Assembly: GCA_023438115.1 (NCBI GenBank)
Contig: JAEZEB010000388.1
Span: forward strand, 1 to 5,518
Reading direction: 5' to 3'
From: Pseudomonadota bacterium
Lineage (GTDB): Bacteria; Pseudomonadota; Gammaproteobacteria; Burkholderiales; Burkholderiaceae_C
Length of the DNA: 5,518 nt
Both the position numbers and the translations under genes were made by a program. Of the stretch, positions 1 to 5,518 are shown piece after piece (position 1 is the stretch's first letter; each line of letters opens with the position of its first letter). The notes beneath the pieces were generated by a model. That model did not search any database and was not told where the DNA came from. It saw only the letters and a program-made list of their open reading frames with translations.

Positions 1-436
1 AGCGAAGCCCGAGCCCACGCCCGCGCCGCCCGAGCCGGCGGAAGAGAAGGTGGCCCAGGCCGAACCCGAGAAGAAGCCCGAGCCCAAGCCGGAAGCAAAG
101 CCCGAACCGAAGCCGGAACCCAAGGCCGAGCCCAAGCCCGAACCGAAGGTGGCCGAGGCGGCCAAGGCCCGCGCGCTGCTGGAAGGCAAGACGGTCGAAG
201 CCGCCGGCGCCCGCTACGTGGTGCAGGTCGGGGCCTTCGCGGAAAAGGACAAGGCCCTGCAGGCGCAGCGCAAGCTCGAGCGCGCGGGACTGAAGAACTA
301 CACCAACGTCGCGAACACCCGCGAGGGCAAGCGCATCCGTGTGCGCGCGGGCCCGTTCGGCTCGCGCGCCGAGGCCGACAAGGCCGCCGAGAAGATCAAG
401 GGGCTGGATTTGCCGGCCGCGATCCTCACCTTGTAA
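1..436 (+). CDS. SPOR-domain cell-envelope protein, DedD-like (5' end outside window)
   Basis: The reading frame is open from the left edge (first full codon at base 2) to TAA at 434-436, giving 144 visible residues; the true start lies upstream. An in-frame GTG at 50 is internal to the low-complexity linker and is not a credible start. Visible residues 1 to about 50 are a Lys/Pro/Glu-rich linker, and residues about 71-144 form a SPOR domain, with the hallmark VQVGAF at 74-79 and RVRAGPF at 113-119 and the Ala/Lys-rich helix between them. In this family SPOR domains bind denuded septal peptidoglycan, usually on a protein with one N-terminal membrane helix and a periplasmic linker; the helix would lie outside the window. 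Its place directly before cvpA-purF matches dedD of E. coli (folC-dedD-cvpA-purF), so a DedD-like division role is inferred. The domain call is firm; the name is from synteny. Confidence 0.9.
   Translation, partial: AKPEPTPAPPEPAEEKVAQAEPEKKPEPKPEAKPEPKPEPKAEPKPEPKVAEAAKARALLEGKTVEAAGARYVVQVGAFAEKDKALQAQRKLERAGLKNYTNVANTREGKRIRVRAGPFGSRAEADKAAEKIKGLDLPAAILTL
62..148 (+). repeat. Degenerate KPEP-type coding repeat (SPOR protein linker)
   Basis: This stretch encodes 29 residues made only of Lys, Pro, Glu and Ala, in a KPEP-like four-residue period with single Ala replacements. At DNA level it is a degenerate 12-base period built from aag-ccc-gag-ccc variants. Synonymous differences between units show it is not a very recent perfect expansion. 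In SPOR proteins such linkers span the periplasm as an extended rod. The Pro/Glu/Ala-rich composition continues upstream to the window edge. Confidence 0.85.
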
Positions 437-439
437 GCC

Positions 440-928
440 TTGGCGACGCTGGACTGGATCGTTGCCGCCGTGCTGGCCGCCTCCGTGCTGCTGGGGTTGT
501 GGCGGGGCCTGGTCTATGAGGTGCTGTCCGTGCTGAACTGGCTGGCGGCCTTCGTGCTCGCACAATGGCTGTCACCACGGGTGGCGTTGATGCTGCCCCT
601 GGGGCAGGCCGGGGAGCCGTTGCGCTATGCGGCGGCTTTCGTGCTGGTCTTCATCCTGGCGCTGTTTGCCGGGGGGCTGCTGGCGTGGCTGACGAAGAAG
701 CTGGTCGAGGCGATCGGCCTGCGGCCCGTGGACCGGGCGCTGGGCGGCCTCTTCGGCCTGGTGCGCGGCATGGTCGCCGTGCTGGCCCTGGCGGTGGTGG
801 TCCACCTCACCGGCCTGCGCGAAGGCCCGTGGTGGACGGAATCGATGACGGCCGGCGTGGCGACGGCGGCCTTGCGCGGATTGAAGCCGATGGTGCCCGA
901 ATCGTTCGGGACTTACCTGCCGGCCTGA
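440..928 (+). CDS. cvpA: CvpA family inner-membrane protein
   Basis: The product is 162 residues, normal for CvpA (colicin V production protein family). Four hydrophobic helices are visible at about residues 5-21, 28-45, 62-84 and 103-124. Family features are the LDWI start of helix 1, the WRG at 21-23 with the following acidic YE, and the conserved DRALGG...RG segment at 98-110. The TTG at 440 is chosen because it keeps the whole first helix with its conserved Asp; the frame is closed by the upstream gene's stop at 434-436, and the next candidate, GTG at 470, would remove the LDWI. No good Shine-Dalgarno site is seen, so coupling across the 3-nt gap from the SPOR gene is likely. CvpA affects colicin V export and envelope stress or bile tolerance in enterobacteria; its molecular role is unclear. 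Placement before purF is widely conserved in proteobacteria. The exact start is less certain than the identity. Confidence 0.93.
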   Translation: MATLDWIVAAVLAASVLLGLWRGLVYEVLSVLNWLAAFVLAQWLSPRVALMLPLGQAGEPLRYAAAFVLVFILALFAGGLLAWLTKKLVEAIGLRPVDRALGGLFGLVRGMVAVLALAVVVHLTGLREGPWWTESMTAGVATAALRGLKPMVPESFGTYLPA

Positions 929-932
929 AGGA
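928..932 (+). promoter_or_regulatory. Shine-Dalgarno site of purF
   Basis: AAGGA lies 7 nt before the ATG at 940. Its first A is the last base of the cvpA stop codon, so ribosomes ending cvpA arrive on the purF initiation site. It supports ATG 940 as the purF start, although the frame stays open far upstream inside cvpA. It is the only clear ribosome-binding site in the protein-coding part of the window. Confidence 0.75.
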
Positions 933-939
933 ACGAACT

Positions 940-2448
940 ATGTGTGGAATCGTCGGGGTCGTCAGCCAGGGTCCCGTGAACCAGTTGATCTACGACGCGT
1001 TGCTGCTGCTGCAGCACCGCGGCCAGGACGCGGCCGGCATCGTCACCCTGCAGGGCCGCAAGGTCTACATGCACAAGGCCAAGGGCATGGTGCGGGATAT
1101 CTTCCGCACGCGCAACATGCGCGCGCTGCCCGGCAACGCGGGCCTGGGCCAGGTGCGCTATCCCACGGCGGGCAACGCGCACAGCGAGGAAGAGGCGCAG
1201 CCCTTCTATGTGAACGCGCCCTTCGGCATCACGCTGGCGCACAACGGCAACCTCACCAACGCCCAGGCGCTGAAGGCGGAGCTGTTCTCCGCCGACCACC
1301 GCCACATCAACACCGAGAGCGACACCGAGGTGCTGGTGAACGTGTTCGCGCATGAACTCGAGCGCACCACGCGCGGCCTGCCGCTGACGGCGCAGGACGT
1401 GTTCTCCGCCGTCGGCAACGTGCACCGGCGCATCCGAGGTTCCTACGCCGTGGTGGCGCTGATCGCCGGCCACGGCCTGCTGGCCTTCCGCGACCCCTTC
1501 GGCATCCGCCCGCTGTGCATCGGCCGCAGCCCGGACGGCACCGTGATGATCGCCAGCGAATCGGTGACGCTGGAAGGCACGGGCCACAAGTTCGAACGCG
1601 ACATCGCGCCGGGCGAGGCCGTGTTCGTGGACCTGGAAGGCAACGTGCAGAGCCGCCAGTGCGCCGAGAACCCGAAGCTCTCGCCCTGCATCTTCGAGTT
1701 CGTCTACCTCGCACGGCCCGATTCCGAGCTGGACGGCATCTCCGTCTACCAGGCCCGCCTGAACCTGGGCGAGACGCTGGCCAAGCGCGTGATCTCCACG
1801 GTGCCGCCGAACGAGATCGACGTCGTCATCCCGATCCCCGAATCCAGCCGGCCCAGCGCGACGCAGCTGGCGCACCTGCTCGGCATTCCCTACCGCGAAG
1901 GTTTCGTGAAGAACCGCTACGTGGGCCGCACCTTCATCATGCCGGGGCAGGCGGTGCGCAAGAAGTCGGTGCGCCAGAAGCTCAACACCATCGTGAGCGA
2001 ATTCAAGGGCCGCAACGTGCTGCTGGTGGACGATTCCATCGTGCGCGGCACCACCAGCCGCGAGATCGTGCAGATGGCCCGCGACGCCGGCGCGAAGAAG
2101 GTCTACCTGGCCAGCGCGGCGCCGCCGGTGCGCTTTCCCAACGTCTACGGCATCGACATGCCCACGGCCACCGAACTGGTGGCGTACAACCGCACGGTCG
2201 AGGAAGTTCGCGCGATCATCGGCTGCGACGCGCTGATCTACCAGGATGTCGAAGGCATGAAGGCGGCCGTGGGCAAGCTCAACGCGAAGCTCGACGGCTT
2301 CGATGCGTCCTGCTTCGACGGCGTGTACGTCACCGGCGACATCAACCCGGACGACATCGCGAGGATCAACGAGGCGCGCATCGGCCAGGAAGACCCGCTG
2401 GAAGAGACCACGGGCCGCCTGACCATCCCCAACCCGCAAGAAGCCTGA
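940..2448 (+). CDS. purF: Amidophosphoribosyltransferase (glutamine PRPP amidotransferase)
   Basis: The 502-residue product catalyses the first committed step of de novo purine synthesis: PRPP plus glutamine gives 5-phosphoribosylamine, glutamate and pyrophosphate, in the cytosol. The N-terminal class II glutaminase (about 1-235) begins MCGIVGVV, so Met removal exposes the catalytic Cys2. It has QHRGQDAAGI at 25-34, Arg73 in VRYPTAG, the oxyanion HNGNLT at 101-106 and Asp128. The C-terminal phosphoribosyltransferase domain has the flexible loop KNRYVGRTFI at 324-333 and the PRPP loop VLLVDDSIVRGTTS at 360-373. With Cys at position 2 there is no propeptide, so it is the Gram-negative type without the iron-sulfur cluster of the Bacillus enzyme. 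Length is close to the E. coli enzyme (505). The start is fixed by Cys2 and the ribosome site at 928-932. It is 11 nt after cvpA and 1 nt before metZ. No PurR-like operator was recognised upstream. Confidence 0.98.
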   Translation: MCGIVGVVSQGPVNQLIYDALLLLQHRGQDAAGIVTLQGRKVYMHKAKGMVRDIFRTRNMRALPGNAGLGQVRYPTAGNAHSEEEAQPFYVNAPFGITLAHNGNLTNAQALKAELFSADHRHINTESDTEVLVNVFAHELERTTRGLPLTAQDVFSAVGNVHRRIRGSYAVVALIAGHGLLAFRDPFGIRPLCIGRSPDGTVMIASESVTLEGTGHKFERDIAPGEAVFVDLEGNVQSRQCAENPKLSPCIFEFVYLARPDSELDGISVYQARLNLGETLAKRVISTVPPNEIDVVIPIPESSRPSATQLAHLLGIPYREGFVKNRYVGRTFIMPGQAVRKKSVRQKLNTIVSEFKGRNVLLVDDSIVRGTTSREIVQMARDAGAKKVYLASAAPPVRFPNVYGIDMPTATELVAYNRTVEEVRAIIGCDALIYQDVEGMKAAVGKLNAKLDGFDASCFDGVYVTGDINPDDIARINEARIGQEDPLEETTGRLTIPNPQEA

Positions 2449-2449
2449 A

Positions 2450-3664
2450 GTGAACGAGAAGAAGAATCTGCCCGCCGGGCTGCGCCGCGAAACGCTCGCC
2501 GTGCGCGCGGCGCTGCCCGCCAGCCAGTGGGGCGAGAACTCCGAGGCGCTGTACCTCACCAGCGGCTTCGTGCAACCCGACGCCGAGACCTCCGCGCGCC
2601 GCTTCGCCAACCCGCAGGAGGGCTACACCTACGGGCGCACCTCCAACCCCACCGTCACCAGCTTCGAGCAGCGGCTGTCCGCGCTGGAAGGCACGGAGGG
2701 CGCGATCGCCACGTCCACCGGCATGGCGGCCATCCTGCTGCTGGGGATGGGCCTGCTGAAGACGGGCGACCACGTGGTGTGCTCGCGTTCGGTGTTCGGC
2801 TCCACGCTGAATCTCTTCGCCAAGGAGTTCGGCAAGTTCGGCGTCGAATCGACTTTCGTCTCGCAGACCGACCTGGGCGAGTGGAAGGCGGCGCTGCGCC
2901 CCAACACCAGGCTGCTGTTCGCCGAGACGCCCACCAACCCGCTGACCGACGTGTGCGACATCCGCGCACTGGCGGACCTCGCGCATGACGCGGGTGCGGT
3001 GCTGACGGTGGACAACTGCTTCTGCACGCCCGCCCTGCAGCGTCCCACGGAGCTGGGGGCGGACCTGGTGATCCATTCCGGCACCAAGTACCTGGACGGC
3101 CAGGGCCGCGTGATGGCCGGCGCGATCTGCGGGCCGTCGCGTTTCGTGAACGACATCTTCGCGCCCATCGTGCGCACCGCGGGCATGACGCTGGCGCCCT
3201 TCAACGCCTGGGTGGTGCTCAAGGGACTGGAGACGCTCTCGATCCGCATGCAGGCGCAGTGCGCGAATGCGCTCGCCGTGGCGAAGTTCCTGAGCGAACA
3301 TCCCGCCGTGACGCGCGTCTACTACCCCGGCCTGGAATCGCATCCGCAGCACGCGCTGGCGATGCGCCAGCAGTCGGGCCTGGGCGGCGCCGTGGTTTCC
3401 TTCGACGTGAAGGGCGGCGACCCCGAGACGCTGCGCCGCAACGCCTTCCAGGTGATCGACAGCGCGGAGGTGATGAGCATCGCCACCAACCTGGGCGACA
3501 CCAAGACCATCATCAGCCACTCGGCCAGCACCTCCCACGGGCGGCTCACCGAGGAGCAGCGCCAGGCCGCCGGCATCGGCCAGGGCCTGATCCGCGTGGC
3601 CGTGGGACTGGAACACATCGAAGATCTCAAGACGGACCTCCTGCGCGGTCTGGACAAGCTGTGA
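2450..3664 (+). CDS. metZ: O-succinylhomoserine sulfhydrylase
   Basis: The 404-residue product is a PLP enzyme of the Cys/Met metabolism (trans-sulfuration, fold type I) family. It should form homocysteine directly from an activated homoserine ester and sulfide in the cytosol. Visible hallmarks are YGR at 61-63 (phosphate contact from the neighbouring subunit), STGMAAI at 89-95, Asp188 in TVDNCF (pairs with the PLP ring nitrogen), the Schiff-base Lys213 in SGTKYLDGQGR, and the NLGDTKTIISHSAS substrate loop at 347-360. The loop and the C-terminal GIGQGLIRVAVGLE resemble MetZ more than MetB or MetC; acetyl- versus succinyl-homoserine preference cannot be read from sequence. GTG 2450 is the start: it follows the purF stop by 1 nt and gives the normal MetZ N-terminus, with a weak AAGAAG at 2438-2443. 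Its last four bases overlap the gltX start. purF-metZ adjacency is a familiar Burkholderiales arrangement. Confidence 0.94.
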   Translation: MNEKKNLPAGLRRETLAVRAALPASQWGENSEALYLTSGFVQPDAETSARRFANPQEGYTYGRTSNPTVTSFEQRLSALEGTEGAIATSTGMAAILLLGMGLLKTGDHVVCSRSVFGSTLNLFAKEFGKFGVESTFVSQTDLGEWKAALRPNTRLLFAETPTNPLTDVCDIRALADLAHDAGAVLTVDNCFCTPALQRPTELGADLVIHSGTKYLDGQGRVMAGAICGPSRFVNDIFAPIVRTAGMTLAPFNAWVVLKGLETLSIRMQAQCANALAVAKFLSEHPAVTRVYYPGLESHPQHALAMRQQSGLGGAVVSFDVKGGDPETLRRNAFQVIDSAEVMSIATNLGDTKTIISHSASTSHGRLTEEQRQAAGIGQGLIRVAVGLEHIEDLKTDLLRGLDKL

Positions 3665-5043
3665 AAGTACGCACCCGTTTCGCCCCGTCGCCGACCGGAT
3701 TCATCCACCTCGGCAACATTCGATCCGCCCTCTATCCCTGGGCCTTCGCGCGCTCGCAGGGCGGCACCTTCATCCTGCGCATCGAGGACACCGACCTCGA
3801 GCGGTCCACGCAGGCGGCCGTCGACGTGATCCTGGAAGGCATGCGCTGGCTGGGGCTGGACCCCGACGAGGGCCCGTATTACCAGATGCAGCGCATGGAC
3901 CGCTACCGCGAGGTGATCGCGCAGATGCGCGAGCAGGGCCTGGTGTACCCCTGCTACATGAGCGTGGCGGAGCTCGATGCGCTGCGCGAGCGGCAGATGG
4001 CCAACAAGGAGAAGCCGCGCTACGACGGCACCTGGCGGCCCGAGCCGGGCAAGCAGCTGCCCGAGCCGCCCGAGGGCGTGCAGCCGGTCTGGCGCTTCCG
4101 CAACCCCATCGGCGGCACGGTGGCCTGGGACGACAAGGTCAAGGGCCGCATCGAGATCCGCAACGACGAGCTCGACGACCTGGTGATCGCTCGCCCGGAC
4201 GGCACGCCCACGTACAACTTCTGCGTGGTGGTGGACGACATCGACATGCGGATCACGCACGTGATCCGCGGCGACGACCACGTGAACAACACGCCGCGCC
4301 AGATCAACATCTTCCGCGCGCTCGGCAAGGAGCCGCCGGTGTACGCGCACCTGCCCACCGTGCTGAACGAGCAGGGCGAGAAGATGTCCAAGCGCAACGG
4401 CGCCAAGCCCGTCACGCAGTACCGCGACGAGGGCTTCCTGCCCGAGGCGATGGTGAACTACCTCGCGCGCCTGGGCTGGTCGCACGGCGACGACGAGATC
4501 TTCAGCCGCGAGCAGTTCCTGCAGTGGTTCGACCTCGACCACCTGGGGCGCAGTGCCGCGCAGTTCGACGAAGCCAAGCTGCGCTGGGTGAACGCCCAGC
4601 ACATGAAGGCCACGCCGGACGACGCGCTGGCGCTGGTCGTCGCCGGCCAGCTGAAGGCGCGCGGCATCGCCACCGACGCGCGGCTGCCGGGCATCTGCGG
4701 CCTGTTCAAGGACCGCTGCGACACCACCGTGGTGCTGGCCGACTGGGCCGCGCGCTTCTATGCCGACGTGGAGCCCAACCCGGAGGAGGCGAAGAAGCAC
4801 CTCACCGACGGTGTGCGCCCGGCCATCTCCATGCTGGCGAAGATGCTCGAATCCTGCCCCTGGACGCGGGAGGACATCTCCGAGGCGATCAAGGAAACGC
4901 TGCGCGCCACCGGCCTGAAGATGCCGCAGCTGGCCATGCCGGTGCGCGTGCTGGTGCTCGGGACCGCGCAGACGCCGTCGCTGGATGCTGTCTTGGCGCT
5001 GTCAGTGCGCGAGCGCGTGCTCGAGCAGCTGCGTCGCGCGTGA
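3661..5043 (+). CDS. gltX: Glutamyl-tRNA synthetase
   Basis: The 460-residue product is a class I synthetase that charges tRNA-Glu with glutamate using ATP. The catalytic Rossmann domain begins TRFAPSPTGFIHLGN, with HLGN at 16-19 as the HIGH signature; IEDTD is at 41-45 and the second signature KMSKR at 241-245. The C-terminal half, from about 310, is the helical anticodon-binding region. Length is normal for bacterial GluRS. GTG 3661 is the start: it gives the canonical N-terminus, and the frame upstream is only a shadow inside metZ. Start and metZ stop overlap as GTGA (3661-3664), so coupled translation is likely; only a weak GGA (3652-3654) precedes it. The Cys/His zinc cluster known in E. 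coli GluRS is mostly absent: Cys98 remains, followed by Tyr-Met, and the later Cys/His positions after RYDG are Trp and Pro. Its substrate, tRNA-Glu, is encoded 134 nt downstream. A tRNA-Glu/Gln non-discriminating version cannot be excluded. Confidence 0.98.
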   Translation: MKVRTRFAPSPTGFIHLGNIRSALYPWAFARSQGGTFILRIEDTDLERSTQAAVDVILEGMRWLGLDPDEGPYYQMQRMDRYREVIAQMREQGLVYPCYMSVAELDALRERQMANKEKPRYDGTWRPEPGKQLPEPPEGVQPVWRFRNPIGGTVAWDDKVKGRIEIRNDELDDLVIARPDGTPTYNFCVVVDDIDMRITHVIRGDDHVNNTPRQINIFRALGKEPPVYAHLPTVLNEQGEKMSKRNGAKPVTQYRDEGFLPEAMVNYLARLGWSHGDDEIFSREQFLQWFDLDHLGRSAAQFDEAKLRWVNAQHMKATPDDALALVVAGQLKARGIATDARLPGICGLFKDRCDTTVVLADWAARFYADVEPNPEEAKKHLTDGVRPAISMLAKMLESCPWTREDISEAIKETLRATGLKMPQLAMPVRVLVLGTAQTPSLDAVLALSVRERVLEQLRRA

Positions 5044-5052
5044 ATTTCAGTG

Positions 5053-5058
5053 TAGAAT
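5053..5058 (+). promoter_or_regulatory. Possible -10 element of the tRNA operon
   Basis: TAGAAT in the 34-nt gap between gltX and the first tRNA differs from the sigma-70 consensus TATAAT at one base. The predicted transcription start, near 5065, would leave a leader of roughly 13 nt before tRNA-Ala. The bases just after it (CCGGGC at 5060-5065) are GC-rich, as in discriminators of stringently controlled stable-RNA promoters. No good -35 element is seen at 16-18 nt spacing; that region is the GC-rich 3' end of gltX. This is a candidate only, because transcription could also come from the gltX operon. Confidence 0.4.
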
Positions 5059-5077
5059 TCCGGGCTCGACACCTGCA

Positions 5078-5153
<76 letters not shown>

Positions 5154-5177
5154 ACAGTTGTCGAACGTCCAGGTTTT

Positions 5178-5253
5178 GACCCTATCGTCTAGAGGCCTAG
5201 GACATCACCCTTTCACGGTGAGTACCGGGGTTCGAATCCCCGTAGGGTCGCCA
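5178..5253 (+). tRNA. tRNA-Glu (UUC anticodon)
   Basis: The 76-nt gene has acceptor GACCCTA (5178-5184) pairing fully with TAGGGTC (5243-5249), discriminator G and an encoded CCA. The anticodon arm TCACC-CTTTCAC-GGTGA carries TTC at 5212-5214, reading GAA and GAG. The T arm is CGGGG-TTCGAAT-CCCCG. It lies 24 nt after tRNA-Ala. It is the substrate of the GluRS encoded by gltX just upstream, and it also supplies glutamyl-tRNA for the C5 (HemA) route to tetrapyrroles. Confidence 0.98.
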
Positions 5254-5258
5254 AGTTT

Positions 5259-5295
5259 CGTGGCACTTGCCCCGGTTTTCCGGGGGAAAGCCACG
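5259..5295 (+). other. Stem-loop in the spacer between tRNA-Glu and tRNA-Asp
   Basis: The outer arms CGTGGC (5259-5264) and GCCACG (5290-5295) and the inner arms CCCCGG (5270-5275) and CCGGGG (5280-5285) are perfect complements. They close a TTTT loop, with a small AU-rich internal loop between the two stems. No T-run follows, so it is not a typical intrinsic terminator. It fills nearly the whole 49-nt spacer, which suggests a processing signal or an RNA fold that keeps the two tRNAs from mispairing. The function is inferred; the pairing is seen. Confidence 0.6.
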
Positions 5296-5302
5296 CCGAC
5301 GC

Positions 5303-5379
5303 GGAGTGGTAGTTCAGTCGGTTAGAATACCGGCCTGTCACGCCGGGGGTCGCGGGTTCGAGTCCCGTCCACTCCGCCA
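5303..5379 (+). tRNA. tRNA-Asp (GUC anticodon)
   Basis: The 77-nt gene has acceptor GGAGTGG (5303-5309) pairing with CCACTCC (5369-5375), discriminator G and an encoded CCA. The anticodon arm CCGGC-CTGTCAC-GCCGG holds GTC at 5337-5339, reading GAC and GAU. The T arm is GCGGG-TTCGAGT-CCCGT, with one G-U pair. The two bases GC before 5303 are flanking spacer, not part of the acceptor. It is the last tRNA before the terminator. Confidence 0.98.
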
Positions 5380-5391
5380 GAGGTTTCCAGG

Positions 5392-5420
5392 CACGGGCCC
5401 CCCAGGCCCGTGTTTTGTTT
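5392..5420 (+). terminator. Intrinsic terminator after tRNA-Asp
   Basis: CACGGGCC (5392-5399) and GGCCCGTG (5405-5412) form a perfect 8-bp GC-rich stem with a 5-nt loop, followed at once by TTTTGTTT (5413-5420). This is a classic rho-independent terminator on the plus strand. It is the only one recognised in the window, so it probably ends the tRNA-Ala-Glu-Asp transcript and any readthrough from gltX. A second tRNA-Ala begins only 11 nt after the T-run. Confidence 0.85.
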
Positions 5421-5431
5421 AGTGAGACACC

Positions 5432-5507
<76 letters not shown>

Positions 5508-5518
5508 CCGGACAAATG

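Noticed and set aside
565..939. Possible N-terminal extension of purF into cvpA
   Set aside because: The frame is open, but the extension is Gly/Ala/Arg-rich shadow of cvpA, and the catalytic Cys must follow the initiator Met, which fixes ATG 940.
913..2610. 565-codon open frame antisense to purF
   Set aside because: The frame is explained by G/C-rich third positions of purF removing stops on the opposite strand. The product is His/Arg/Ala/Val-rich without a recognisable domain, and purF is fully accounted for.
2366..3616. 416-codon open frame antisense to metZ
   Set aside because: It has the same GC-driven shadow character, with no domain and no ribosome site.
3259..3660. Possible N-terminal extension of gltX into metZ
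   Set aside because: The extra residues are low-complexity shadow of metZ, while GTG 3661 gives the standard GluRS N-terminus.
3322..4800. 492-codon open frame antisense to gltX and the metZ end
   Set aside because: It is a shadow frame with biased His/Val/Leu/Arg composition that crosses two well-identified genes.

Overview
The window is about 5.5 kb of very GC-rich, gene-dense chromosomal DNA. It most likely comes from a betaproteobacterium of the order Burkholderiales, of the Comamonadaceae kind. The grounds are the order SPOR protein - cvpA - purF - metZ, strong G/C preference at third codon positions, and the character of the PurF, MetZ and GluRS proteins. The genus cannot be fixed from sequence reading alone. 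All supported genes lie on the plus strand.

Positions 1-3664 hold the 3' end of a SPOR-domain (DedD-like) cell-envelope protein gene, then cvpA (small inner-membrane protein), purF (amidophosphoribosyltransferase, first committed step of purine synthesis) and metZ (O-succinylhomoserine sulfhydrylase, direct sulfhydrylation to homocysteine). gltX (glutamyl-tRNA synthetase) follows at 3661-5043. Gaps between genes are 3, 11, 1 and -4 nt, so this looks like one operon with translational coupling. Only purF has both an ATG start and a clear Shine-Dalgarno site. cvpA appears to start with TTG, and metZ and gltX with GTG. No promoter or terminator is visible between these genes.

Positions 5044-5518 hold a tRNA cluster: tRNA-Ala(GGC), tRNA-Glu(UUC), tRNA-Asp(GUC) and a second, base-identical tRNA-Ala(GGC). 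All four encode their 3' CCA. A possible sigma-70 -10 element precedes the first tRNA, a strong hairpin without a U-tract lies between Glu and Asp, and a convincing intrinsic terminator lies between Asp and the second Ala. The second Ala gene has no recognisable promoter of its own. The synthetase gene gltX therefore sits just upstream of its own substrate tRNA, with no terminator between them.

The content is core housekeeping: envelope, purine synthesis, methionine synthesis, and translation charging. I see no mobile element, CRISPR array, toxin-antitoxin, defence or secondary-metabolism system, and no evidence for a new system. The points most worth a second look are the tRNA duplication around a terminator and the gltX-tRNA-Glu linkage. 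Long open frames antisense to purF, metZ and gltX, and small frames across the tRNAs, are judged to be artefacts.
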